A stretch of DNA of 64,000 bases from Schauerella fraxinea. Lineage in GTDB: Bacteria; Pseudomonadota; Gammaproteobacteria; Burkholderiales; Burkholderiaceae_B. This document shows positions 8,632 through 16,788 of the stretch, piece after piece. The position numbers and the translations under genes are program-made. The notes beneath the pieces were generated by a model, which was given only the letters and a program-made list of their open reading frames with translations, was not told the DNA's origin and searched no databases. The stretch covers positions 2,028,554 through 2,092,553 of the forward strand of contig JAVDKL010000001.1 in NCBI GenBank assembly GCA_030849965.1, given 5' to 3'. Within the stretch, counting starts at the first letter, position 1, and every line of letters begins with the position of its first letter.

Positions 8632-9537
8632 ATGAAAGAAAACCTGAATGATCTGGCAGCCTTTGTTGCGGTTGCCCAAGCGCGTAGTTTTACGCGCGCC
8701 GCGGCCCAGCTAGGGGTTTCGAGGTCTGCACTGAGTCACAGCATGCGGGGGCTGGAGGAGCGGCTTGGCATTCAATTGCTGACGCGTACGACGCGAAGCG
8801 TGTCGACCACTGAAGCGGGTGCTCATTTGCTCGGCATCGTTGCACCGAGGATCGGCGAAGTTCAGCTTGGCCTGGACGAATTGAATGGTTTACGCGAAAA
8901 GCCCGCCGGCACGGTCCGCATCACCGCCAACGACCATTGCATCCAGAGCATTCTGTGGCCCCGTCTGTTGCCTATGTTGCGCGAATATCCCGATGTACGG
9001 ATCGAGTTCGACATGGACTACGGGTTGACCGATATCGCCGCGCAAGGCTATGACGCCGGTGTGCGTCTTGGAGACACGGTCGATAAGGACATGATTGCCG
9101 TGCGCATTGCAGCGGATATGCGGATGGGCATTGCGGCGTCTCCCGCTTATCTGAAGGGTAAACCGCCCGTGCACACGCCGCGCGATCTCACCGACCACCG
9201 CTGTATCAACTTGCGGTTGCCGACGTATGGCGGCATTTATGCCTGGGAATTTGAGAAGGAAGGGCAACCCATTACCGTTCGCGTGCAGGGCCAGGCGACC
9301 TTCAACAACGCGCTCCTGATGCTGCAAGCCGCTGTGGATGGGATGGGGATCACTTACGCACCAGTGGACCTGTTCACCCCTCACGTCGAAAAGGGACTTC
9401 TCGTTCCAATGCTGGAAGACTGGTGGCCGCTGTTTCCCGGCTATCACCTCTACTACACCAGTAGACGCCAAGTTTCGCCCGCGCTCACCCTGGCGATCAA
9501 CGCACTGCGGTTTCCACAGACCGAACGGCTGGCCTGA
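8632..9537 (+). CDS. LysR family transcriptional regulator of cupin/CMD operon
   Basis: A 301-aa LysR protein of the aromatic-oxidoreductase type (HTH about residues 6-64, SFTRAAAQLGVSRSALSHSMRGLEERLG; then a LysR substrate domain with PAYLKGKPPVHTPRDLTDHRCINLR). It is divergent from the cupin gene with a 120-bp shared promoter region (8512-8631). In many proteobacteria this subfamily controls neighbouring cupin/CMD/aldo-keto reductase genes, so it probably regulates the cupin operon. Confidence 0.92.
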   Translation: MKENLNDLAAFVAVAQARSFTRAAAQLGVSRSALSHSMRGLEERLGIQLLTRTTRSVSTTEAGAHLLGIVAPRIGEVQLGLDELNGLREKPAGTVRITANDHCIQSILWPRLLPMLREYPDVRIEFDMDYGLTDIAAQGYDAGVRLGDTVDKDMIAVRIAADMRMGIAASPAYLKGKPPVHTPRDLTDHRCINLRLPTYGGIYAWEFEKEGQPITVRVQGQATFNNALLMLQAAVDGMGITYAPVDLFTPHVEKGLLVPMLEDWWPLFPGYHLYYTSRRQVSPALTLAINALRFPQTERLA

Positions 9538-9648
9538 TATTCAAGGTCGCAGGGCCGCTATTGAACAAATTGGAAAGGCAATAAAGCGTGCAAGACCACG
9601 GCTGCGGCTTCTACGACCGCACCGTAGGCAGGCATGCCGATCGACGCG

Positions 9649-9852
9649 TCAATCGTTCAATGCCGCGCGTGCGGCCTCTTCCGGCGTCAACCCTTCATAA
9701 AACTGATCGGTAAACCATTCGGCCTGCTCGTCGATGTGTTCTTGCGCCTGCTCCAACGTCGCACCGGCAGCCACGAGAAAACCTTCGACTTCCGTGCACC
9801 ACTGGATGAGTTCCAACGTTTCCGGATCCAACTCTTCTTTTTTCTTTGCCAT
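9649..9852 (-). CDS. Small acidic conserved protein, 67 aa
   Basis: It starts MAKKKEELDPETLEL at 9852 with GAGGA about 8 bases upstream. The frame is open to 10047, but the upstream part has Arg-rich, non-protein-like composition and overlaps the esterase gene. The product is helical, acidic after a basic N-terminus and rich in Glu and Ala. No known domain is recognised. It lies about 50 bp downstream of the esterase gene on the same strand and may be co-transcribed with it. Confidence 0.7.
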   Translation of the reverse strand: MAKKKEELDPETLELIQWCTEVEGFLVAAGATLEQAQEHIDEQAEWFTDQFYEGLTPEEAARAALND

Positions 9853-9905
9853 GATGATGTCCTCGATACGCCGGCGCTCATCGGCGCCAGACCAAACTTC
9901 CCCGG

Positions 9906-11048
9906 TTAAACCGGAGCCAGTGTCCGCCGATGCGCAGACACGAAACGCCAGATTAAAACAGAAGCGTCGGGGCCGCTGCGGGTATTGAACTTCAAGGCTT
10001 CGTCGCCGCCGCTCCACGCGTGGCCAACATGGTCGAGTTCGCACCACCGCACCAGCGTTTTACGACCGCGAACATAATCGGTGCGCCGGTATGCGCCCGA
10101 TTTGCCGTCGGCGAGGCTTTTGACGCTGGTGGGTGCCGCGCCGGTCAACTGATTGACGTGCAGAAATTGCTCGACGAGTTGTTGGGCATTGCGCGGCGCG
10201 ACGACGGGATCTTCGCGCCCATGGAGCACCATGGCCGGCAAACGAATCGCGTTTTCCGCTTTGGCGTACGGCGCCACCAAGGCCGCCACTTCGCCCTCGG
10301 CACCCTGCTTCATGGTGCGCAGGCCTGCCCGCACATCGAGCGCATCGCCCACGACCGGGCCTGAATGCATGGCCACGGCCGCAATGGTTTCGGGGTGACG
10401 CAACGCCAGCAATGCGGCCATGCCAGCACCTGCCGACAGTCCCGCCACGTAGACGCGCGACCCATCCAAAATGGGATGCTGCGTGAGCACGTCACCGATC
10501 AAGAGCGCCAAAGCATCAGCTTCCAGGCACCCACCGCGATCATCCGGCTGGAACCAGCGCCAGCAGCGATGCGATTGCCGGGTGCGCGACTGCTGCGGAT
10601 ACAGCACCGCAAAGCCTTCTTTATCCGCCAGACGATTCATCCGCGACCCGGCGGCGAAGTCCTGCACGGTCTGCTGGCACCCGTGCAACATCACCATTAG
10701 CGGCAGATCTGCAAGGTCGGCGTGCTTGGGCCAATAAAGGGCATAAGACAGTCGCACCATGGCTGCGGCACCGTCGGGTTTTGCAAAAAAGGTCAGGTGC
10801 CGGCAATCGCCCGCGCCGAGTGCGGCTGGGCGCAGCGTTTTGGGTCCGGAGGGACGACGCACCACGCCAGGTTTGCGCGCCAGCACCGCGGGTTTTGGTG
10901 CCAACAACGTACGCGACGTGCCAGACGCCTTCTTGCGTGTTGCAGTGCGCTTAATTGGTGTTAGCGGCGCCAACCCGAGCAGCGTGCGCTGCAGCCGTGA
11001 CCACTTTTTAAAAGTTGGAATCAACAACGACGACCGTTTGCGCACCAT
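9906..11048 (-). CDS. PHB depolymerase family esterase
   Basis: A 380-aa esterase with the catalytic serine at S205 in the GLSAGAGM box, oxyanion motif LHGCQQT (121-127) and catalytic histidine H343 (HAWSGG). These are hallmarks of the PHB-depolymerase/feruloyl-esterase family. The N-terminal 75 residues are basic and low complexity (many Arg, Lys, Pro) with no clear signal peptide, unlike extracellular depolymerases, so an intracellular poly- or oligo-hydroxyalkanoate esterase is more likely. It is divergent from the methyltransferase gene across a long spacer. Confidence 0.88.
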   Translation of the reverse strand: MVRKRSSLLIPTFKKWSRLQRTLLGLAPLTPIKRTATRKKASGTSRTLLAPKPAVLARKPGVVRRPSGPKTLRPAALGAGDCRHLTFFAKPDGAAAMVRLSYALYWPKHADLADLPLMVMLHGCQQTVQDFAAGSRMNRLADKEGFAVLYPQQSRTRQSHRCWRWFQPDDRGGCLEADALALLIGDVLTQHPILDGSRVYVAGLSAGAGMAALLALRHPETIAAVAMHSGPVVGDALDVRAGLRTMKQGAEGEVAALVAPYAKAENAIRLPAMVLHGREDPVVAPRNAQQLVEQFLHVNQLTGAAPTSVKSLADGKSGAYRRTDYVRGRKTLVRWCELDHVGHAWSGGDEALKFNTRSGPDASVLIWRFVSAHRRTLAPV

Positions 11049-11383
11049 GTAACCTCACCCTAATGAATGGGGGCCAGATCACCGCACCCTTTTTCGCCGG
11101 CCTGCAACATGCAAACCTTGTTGCGATGCAGCATACACCGAGCCTAAATCGTCATCGTCACCAAAAAAGAAAAAGGCATGGCGTCTACGTGGCGTCATAT
11201 TCGTGTCGAGATCGGTTCAATCACCCCGTGATCGCCCTGGTTTTGACGATTTCCAAGGTATGACGCGACGCGCTAGCCTGTGCCGCTCAGGTTGCCTGCG
11301 AAACCTAACGACCCTCAGTTTAAGTTGCGTCAAACGTGCGCCGTTGCGGGATGGCGCGATCGAACAGACCTGGAGACACCGTT
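11049..11383. other. 335-bp divergent spacer
   Basis: This lies between the starts of the esterase (minus) and methyltransferase (plus) genes. It contains an A-rich run near 11161-11177 and mixed-composition sequence that could house both promoters. I see no strong palindrome, RNA gene or reading frame with protein-like composition. Confidence 0.4.
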
Positions 11384-12361
11384 ATGCCGAGTGCATTCGC
11401 GCGAATCTGCGCCCTTACCACCTTGTCATTGGCCCTTGGCGCCACCGCTTTTGCGGCGTCAGACCCGGCGCCTGCTGCCGCACCAGCGGGGTTCGAGCCG
11501 GCATTGGGCCAAAAAGGCAAGGACGTGATGTGGTTGCCGACCCCGGATGTGCTGGCCACGCGCCTCTTGACGATGGCCAAGCTCGGCCCCAACGACAAAC
11601 TCGTTGACCTGGGATCGGGCGACGGCAAGATCGTGATCATGGCCGCGCGCGATTTTGGCGCCACCGCGCGTGGCGTGGAGTTCGATCCCCGCATGGTCGC
11701 GCACTCCGAAGCGGCTGCGGCCGATGCCGGCGTGAGCCAAAAAACCCGCTTCATCCAGGGCGACATCTTCAAGCACGATTTTTCGGACGCCACCGTGGTG
11801 GCCCTGTATCTGCTGCCCGAACTGAATCTCAAGCTACGGCCCCAACTGATGGCCATGGCGCCCGGTACACGCATCGTGTCGCACTATTTCGATATGGGCC
11901 GATGGTCGCCGGATCAAGAGGCGGAACTGCAAGGCCGCCCCGGCTTTCTGTGGATCGTTCCCGCCAATGCGGGGGGCACGTGGCGGATCGACGAGAAATC
12001 GACATCGGCGTCCACATCGGCATCGACATCCCCATCGCAAGCGAAGACCACTGTGCTGTCGCTGCAGCAGTCGTTTCAACTGCTCAAGGGCACGGCGACG
12101 ATCGATCAGCGCAGCAAGCCCGTCGAGCAAGCCCGCGTAACGGGCCAGGCGATTGCGTTTTCACTCGTTGACGAAAACGGCAAGCCGCGGAAGTTCGAAG
12201 GCATTATCGACGGCGATCGTCTGCGCGGCACGATTACCGATGCTTCAGGCCCAACGCCGTTTTCTGCCACCCGTGAGGGCACTGCGCCCCCCATCGACGG
12301 ATCCGGCCCGCCCACGCAAGAAGAACAAAACCAGGCCGCACTGGCGCTCGGCGCGCAATAA
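11384..12361 (+). CDS. Exported SAM-dependent methyltransferase-like protein
   Basis: A 325-aa protein. The ATG at 11384 has GGAG about 10 bases upstream and opens a signal peptide ending near AFAAS. A class I methyltransferase core follows with the SAM loop VDLGSGDGKIV, an acidic residue GVEFDP and GDIFKHDF. The C-terminal third carries a Ser/Ala/Thr-rich linker (STSASTSASTS) and a region without a recognised domain. A SAM-binding fold outside the cytoplasm is odd, since SAM is cytosolic; either the leader is a membrane anchor or this is a non-catalytic relative. Proteins of this kind are widespread but uncharacterised in betaproteobacteria. Confidence 0.8.
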   Translation: MPSAFARICALTTLSLALGATAFAASDPAPAAAPAGFEPALGQKGKDVMWLPTPDVLATRLLTMAKLGPNDKLVDLGSGDGKIVIMAARDFGATARGVEFDPRMVAHSEAAAADAGVSQKTRFIQGDIFKHDFSDATVVALYLLPELNLKLRPQLMAMAPGTRIVSHYFDMGRWSPDQEAELQGRPGFLWIVPANAGGTWRIDEKSTSASTSASTSPSQAKTTVLSLQQSFQLLKGTATIDQRSKPVEQARVTGQAIAFSLVDENGKPRKFEGIIDGDRLRGTITDASGPTPFSATREGTAPPIDGSGPPTQEEQNQAALALGAQ

Positions 12362-12436
12362 GCGGTTCGCATGGCTGGGCTGAATTGCCACTTTCGCATC
12401 AACAGGTGTGCATTCATGTACCTGCAGCCCCCACCC

Positions 12437-12453
12437 CTTAAGATTCGCTTCAT
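12437..12453 (+). promoter_or_regulatory. PmrA/QseB-type box upstream of response regulator
   Basis: CTTAAG-ATTCG-CTTCAT is a direct repeat of two hexamers with 11-bp period, the geometry bound by PmrA/QseB-class OmpR regulators (CTTAAG-N5-CTTAAG). It ends 23 bases before the ATG at 12477. Thirteen consecutive bases recur upstream of the YgiW-like gene at 14743-14755. Confidence 0.6.
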
Positions 12454-12476
12454 CCTCACCCGCTACGCTCGAACCC

Positions 12477-13133
12477 ATGCGCATTCTATTGGCCGAAGAC
12501 GACGTCTCCTTGGGCGGCACGATTCAATCGTGGCTGCAGCTTGACGGCTATGCCGTCGATTGGGTGGCGCGTGGCGATCTGGCCGATGCGGCGCTGCGCA
12601 CGCACGAGTATCAATGCATCCTGCTCGATCGCGGACTGCCGGGCCTGGACGGCGACGCGCTGCTCACCGCGTTACGCGCCCGGCAGAACACGACGCCGGT
12701 ACTGCTTATCACCGCGCGCGACGGGATCAACGATCGCGTGCAGGGCCTGGACCTGGGCGCCGATGACTATCTCGTCAAGCCATTCGATCTCGAAGAACTC
12801 TCGGCGCGCATTCGCTCGGCATGCCGTCGGCATCATGGCAGCGCGTCGCCGCTTCTGGTGCACGACACGCTGGCGCTCGATCCCGTGGCCAAGCGGGTCA
12901 CGTTGGACGGCGCTGCCGTCATGCTCACGGCACGCGAGTTTGCGGTCTTGCACACGTTGATGCGCCGTCCCGGCAGCATCGTGTCGCGCGAACAACTCGA
13001 AGACGCGCTCTACAGCTGGGGCGATGAAGTCGAGAGCAACGCGATCGAGGTCTACATCTACAACTTGCGCAAGAAATTGGGCACCAAGGCCATTGCCACG
13101 GTGCGGCGCCAAGGGTACAGGCTGGGCGAATGA
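12477..13133 (+). CDS. OmpR family response regulator, QseB/PmrA type
   Basis: A 218-aa regulator: receiver domain (residues 1-115) with acidic pocket E7-D8-D9, phospho-acceptor D51 and K101-like LVKPF, then a winged-helix DNA-binding domain (125-218) ending EVYIYNLRKKLG ... VRRQGYRLGE, closest to QseB/PmrA. It overlaps the kinase gene by 4 bases (ATGA), so the two are translationally coupled. A probable self-binding box lies at 12437-12453. The signal cannot be read from sequence; QseB relatives respond to metals, cationic peptides or envelope stress. Confidence 0.92.
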   Translation: MRILLAEDDVSLGGTIQSWLQLDGYAVDWVARGDLADAALRTHEYQCILLDRGLPGLDGDALLTALRARQNTTPVLLITARDGINDRVQGLDLGADDYLVKPFDLEELSARIRSACRRHHGSASPLLVHDTLALDPVAKRVTLDGAAVMLTAREFAVLHTLMRRPGSIVSREQLEDALYSWGDEVESNAIEVYIYNLRKKLGTKAIATVRRQGYRLGE

Positions 13134-14542
13134 ACGCGTTTGCTTCGTGGCTGCACCGCTTCGCTCGTCGTTCTGCGGCGCGCGGCTACTCGCTGCGCCG
13201 GCGGCTGATCGCCACCACCGTGGGATCGAGCATCGTGTGCGGCTTGATCTGCGTGGCCATCGTGATCGGCATCGCGTGGCACGAAACGAGCGATGCCTTC
13301 GACGATGCTTTGGAAGAAGGCGCGCGGCTGTCGATTTCATTGGGCGCATCCATGGCGCGCAGCGGCGTCTTGAACGACGATGACGATCAGGTCGACAATC
13401 CCCGCAAGCGCGTGCATCTCTACTACCAACTGATCGACGAAGACGGCGACGTCGTACGGCGCGCGCGCGGCGCGCCCAAGCGTCCGTTTGTGGACGACGA
13501 CAGCAAGAGCGACCGGTTCTACAACACCTGGGTCGGCGGCAAACTCTGGCGCGTGTATGTGCTGCGCCAAGACAATCCCAATATCTCGGTGCAGATCGGC
13601 CAGCATTGGGACGACCGCAACGAGCTCCTTTACGAGACGATTGAAGATCTGGCCTGGCCCGCGATTGGCCTGTGGCTGCTGCTCGCGCTGGTGAACTGGA
13701 TGGCGATCCGGCGCTTGCTGCGGCCATTGGAAACGCTGGCCCAAGGCATTGCGGCAAAGTCGCCGAACGATCTGACGCCGGTGCCCGATACCCACCAGCC
13801 GCACGAGCTACAACCCATGCTGACCTCGCTTAATCTGGTGCTGGGCAGGCTGTCGTCCACGCTCGAATCCGAACGCCGATTTACGGCCGACGCCGCGCAC
13901 GAGTTGCGCACGCCCCTGGCCGGACTGAGTTCGAAGATTCAGTTAATGCAACGCCATTACGGCGCATCGGCGCCCGCATCGCTGCAAGACGATCTACTGC
14001 GGCTGCGGCAAGATGTGGCGCGCAGCACCGCGCTCGTCGAAAATCTGTTGTTGCTCGCGCGGCTCGATCCGCAGGAAGGCACACCCCTTGAGCGCGCGCC
14101 GGTGGATCTGGCCGCGTTGATTCGCGAAGCCGTACAAGCCAGCACACCGGCAGCCGCCGCGCGTCGCATCGCGATCAACGTCACTTGCGATGTGGATAGC
14201 GTGCTCGCCAATCGCCAGTTGCTCTACAGCGCGGTACGCAATCTTGTCGACAACGCCGTCAAATATGGCGTGGACGATGGACACGTTCAGGTAACGGCGC
14301 GCGCAGTGGGCGCAGCCGTTGAGATCCGTGTGTGCGACGACGGCCCTGGCGTCTCCGACGCCGATCGGGCGCGGCTTACACAACGGTTCTTTCGCGTGTT
14401 GGGCAGCAACACCACCGGCAGCGGCTTGGGACTTTCGATCGTGGCGCGCATCGCCGCGCTGCATGGCGCAACGTTGTCTTTCTTGCCGGGCGATAACGGC
14501 CGCGGATTGTGCGTGACGCTGCAGTTGCCGCAATCGGCGTAA
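13130..14542 (+). CDS. Sensor histidine kinase, QseC/PmrB type
   Basis: A 470-aa membrane kinase: TM1 about residues 28-50, a periplasmic sensor of about 120 residues with several acidic clusters (LNDDDDQVDN, VDDDSKSD), TM2 about 175-195, dimerisation helix with H257 in AAHELRTPL, and a HATPase domain with N-box NLVDNAVKYG, G1 DDGPGV and G2 GSGLGLSIV. The acidic periplasmic patches could bind metal cations, as in PmrB, but that is inference. It pairs with the regulator immediately upstream. Confidence 0.92.
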   Translation: MNAFASWLHRFARRSAARGYSLRRRLIATTVGSSIVCGLICVAIVIGIAWHETSDAFDDALEEGARLSISLGASMARSGVLNDDDDQVDNPRKRVHLYYQLIDEDGDVVRRARGAPKRPFVDDDSKSDRFYNTWVGGKLWRVYVLRQDNPNISVQIGQHWDDRNELLYETIEDLAWPAIGLWLLLALVNWMAIRRLLRPLETLAQGIAAKSPNDLTPVPDTHQPHELQPMLTSLNLVLGRLSSTLESERRFTADAAHELRTPLAGLSSKIQLMQRHYGASAPASLQDDLLRLRQDVARSTALVENLLLLARLDPQEGTPLERAPVDLAALIREAVQASTPAAAARRIAINVTCDVDSVLANRQLLYSAVRNLVDNAVKYGVDDGHVQVTARAVGAAVEIRVCDDGPGVSDADRARLTQRFFRVLGSNTTGSGLGLSIVARIAALHGATLSFLPGDNGRGLCVTLQLPQSA

Positions 14543-14738
14543 TGCGCGAAGCAGTGTGTGGCGAAGGCGCATAGTCGTCGCACGCGCGCAGCCTATGTGA
14601 GCGATAGATGGTTTGCTTGAATGCGTGATTGGATGCGAATCGATGCGGCATAACGCGACGCGGCACGCATCGAAGAGATGATGCGTTCGGAACATTCGGA
14701 TTGCACGCGGCACATCTCGTTTCACGTCGATTTATCCT

Positions 14739-14755
14739 CCTCAGATTCGCTTCAT
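14739..14755 (+). promoter_or_regulatory. Second PmrA/QseB-type box, upstream of YgiW-like gene
   Basis: CCTCAG-ATTCG-CTTCAT shares AGATTCGCTTCAT exactly with the box at 12437-12453 and keeps the 11-bp spacing of hexamers. It lies 63 bases before the ATG at 14819, a suitable position for activation by the neighbouring response regulator. Confidence 0.6.
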
Positions 14756-14818
14756 GTTGCGGCGGTTAAATAGAAGCTCCAAACCACCACATACCTCCAA
14801 CACGAAGGAATCGCCACC

Positions 14819-15175
14819 ATGAAGAAGCACACGATCCACGCCTTTGCCCTGGCCGCCCTGTTGAGCGCCGGCTCCACCGCTGCCTTCGCGCAATACACGG
14901 GCCCCAGCTCGATCCCGCAAAGCACCGTGAAGCAATTGATCGACAGCGGCACCGACGATCAGAAGGCCATCTTGAAGGGCCGCATCGTGTCGCATGACGG
15001 CAAAAAGCACTACACGTTTGAAGACAGCACCGGCCGCATGAGCGTCGAGATTTCTGACAAGCGCATGCCCGCCGGCCAAGCTTTCGACGACAAGCGTCAG
15101 GTCGAACTGACGGGTGAACTCGACAAGGATCGCAACAAGGTCGAATTCGATGTCGACAGCGTGCGCTTGCTGTAA
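14819..15175 (+). CDS. YgiW/YdeI family OB-fold stress protein
   Basis: A 118-aa periplasmic protein with a clear signal peptide (cleavage near TAAFAQY) followed by a bacterial OB-fold domain (VKQLIDSGTDDQKAILKGRIVS ... YTFEDSTGRMSVEI ... VELTGELDKDRN). In enterics ygiW precedes qseBC and is linked to peroxide, metal and acid stress. Here it follows the QseBC-type pair and has a matching regulator box, supporting the same functional unit. Confidence 0.92.
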   Translation: MKKHTIHAFALAALLSAGSTAAFAQYTGPSSIPQSTVKQLIDSGTDDQKAILKGRIVSHDGKKHYTFEDSTGRMSVEISDKRMPAGQAFDDKRQVELTGELDKDRNKVEFDVDSVRLL

Positions 15176-15300
15176 GCATGATCAGCCTCGATGCGTCTAA
15201 CACCGATCGACAGAGACGGTGATGGCGCATCGATCACACCGCAGGAACAGCACATGCGGCTAGCGCCATCTCTCAGCTGTCATGAAATTCGGGAAGTGCT

Positions 15301-16395
15301 TTGTTAGGTGTTGTGCAATCTGTCCGGCAGAAATTTGAAGCGTTAGGCCTCGCCCGGCGCATCCATCGCGACGATATTCGCGTGCCCCTACAAACAGTGG
15401 TCGCCGTCATTCTGGCGTACGTGATTAGCCGTTTCGCGCAGATCTCGGATATTTCCTGGGCCGTTTTCTCGGCATTATTCGTGGTTCAAGCCAGCCTGGG
15501 CGGCACGCTCGGCTCAGCCATGGACCGCGTTTTTGGCGCGTTGGTCGGCGCCCTGCTGGGCAGCGGGCTGGTGTGGCTGATGGTGCAGTTCGAATTGCCG
15601 CCCTCCATTCCACTCGTCGTGGGCGTGGGCGCCATGAGCTTGATCAGTGTGTATCGCCCTGCCCTGTCTTATGGTCTCGTCACCGTCACGATCTTGACGG
15701 TCACGCCCGAACTGCAGATGTTTGAAGGTGCGTTGGCCAAAGTCTGGGCGATCGCACTGGGGTCGTTATCGGCCGCACTGGCAGGCGCTGTCGTGCTGCC
15801 GGTATCCTCGCGAAAGCGCGCCAATCAGGATCTCGCCGACACCGTGTTGGCCATGAACGAACTGCTCGAAGGCTGCACCGAGCGGCTGCTCGATGGCGGC
15901 CGCGAAGGCGACTTCACGTCAACGCACGGACGCATCGACCGCGCACTCGACGATGTGCAAGCCACCATGTGGCAGTCGCGCGAGCGCTTCGACTGGCGGC
16001 CAAAAAAGCATGCCCCGCGTCATACGCACAACGAGAAAATCAAACGGCTGCGCTACACGATCGCCATCCTGGAACGACTCGCCTGGGCGCCTTTGCCGGC
16101 CAATGCATGCGATGCACTCGGCGCACCGCTGCGCGCCATCACGCAAGCCGCCACCACCACACTCGCGCAGATCGCGGCGTCCTTGGCGGTTGGCCGCGAG
16201 ATCGAAGCGCCGCACCCGCTCGCGGATGAACTCAAAGCGTTGGAGGCCGCGTCAGGCGAAGCGATGGGCGCCGACTCGAACCTCACCATCGCCGTGCGCG
16301 ATCAGATCGGTGCCATCAATTGGGCCTGGCGCACGATGGATCGGCAGATCTGTCAGTTGGCCGGCGAAACAAAGCCCGACGCCGCGAAAACTTGA
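15301..16395 (+). CDS. FUSC family inner-membrane protein (aromatic-acid-exporter-like)
   Basis: A 364-aa protein with an N-terminal block of about six membrane segments (residues 30-170, including ISWAVFSALFVVQASLGGTLGSAMDR and the GALVGALLG repeat) and a cytoplasmic helical C-terminal half. This is the architecture of the short FUSC/ArAE proteins related to AaeB and fusaric-acid exporters. The start is uncertain: TTG at 15301 or GTG at 15313, neither with an ideal ribosome site. An efflux role is inferred from the family; the substrate is unknown. Confidence 0.82.
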   Translation: MLGVVQSVRQKFEALGLARRIHRDDIRVPLQTVVAVILAYVISRFAQISDISWAVFSALFVVQASLGGTLGSAMDRVFGALVGALLGSGLVWLMVQFELPPSIPLVVGVGAMSLISVYRPALSYGLVTVTILTVTPELQMFEGALAKVWAIALGSLSAALAGAVVLPVSSRKRANQDLADTVLAMNELLEGCTERLLDGGREGDFTSTHGRIDRALDDVQATMWQSRERFDWRPKKHAPRHTHNEKIKRLRYTIAILERLAWAPLPANACDALGAPLRAITQAATTTLAQIAASLAVGREIEAPHPLADELKALEAASGEAMGADSNLTIAVRDQIGAINWAWRTMDRQICQLAGETKPDAAKT

Positions 16396-16492
16396 GCACC
16401 CAACGTGCTTTGGCCGCGCGGCGACGTCTCGATGCATCGCACGCTCCCCGAGCCTATTGAATCGGTATCGTGGCTGGCAAATCAACCCATAT

Positions 16493-16503
16493 TGGTCTAA
16501 CCA
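16493..16503. promoter_or_regulatory. Distal FadR-type GntR operator candidate
   Basis: TGGTCTAACCA is an inverted repeat TGGT-N3-ACCA, the pattern bound by FCD-type GntR regulators. The flanks (TTGGTC..ACCACTTTG) match those of the proximal site at 16766-16776, but this copy lies about 290 bp upstream of the gntR start, a spacing that could allow looping. Confidence 0.45.
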
Positions 16504-16539
16504 CTTTGGGCCACGTCCAAAGGATGAAGCTCGATATTT

Positions 16540-16635
16540 CAATACAACTGGCTCGTGGCTAGGACAAGATCCGCTGTCTCTCAATACGACTGGCTGATTT
16601 CCCAGGCTGAGGGCTCAGACAAGATTCGCTGTCTC
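16540..16635. repeat. Interleaved degenerate direct repeats upstream of gntR
   Basis: CAATACAACTGGCT (16540-16553) recurs as CAATACGACTGGCT (16582-16595), and GACAAGATCCGCTGTCTC (16563-16580) recurs as GACAAGATTCGCTGTCTC (16618-16635). The first pair is 42 bp apart, the second 55 bp, so one copy has gained about 13 bp. The 393-bp spacer 16396-16788 holds these repeats plus the operator candidates and no gene. Confidence 0.6.
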
Positions 16636-16723
16636 GCTTCGCAAGTTAGCTAAGTATCAAACCCAGCCGGCACCATACAAGACGGCCCCACTCGCTGGGC
16701 TAGCGCGTATTTGGGTGCCCTAG

Positions 16724-16776
16724 TGGTAAACCATAATGCCAAAAGTGGCGAACCAGATCATAATTTGGTCAGACCA
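16724..16776. promoter_or_regulatory. Cluster of three GntR operator candidates
   Basis: TGGTAAACCA (16724-16733), TGGCGAACCA (16746-16755) and TGGTCAGACCA (16766-16776) are spaced about 21 bp apart, two helical turns, and the last ends 12 bases before the gntR ATG. TGGT-N3-ACCA is the expected half-site pattern for FCD-type GntR proteins, so autorepression and control of the downstream operon are likely. Confidence 0.55.
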
Positions 16777-16788
16777 CTTTGATCCGCC

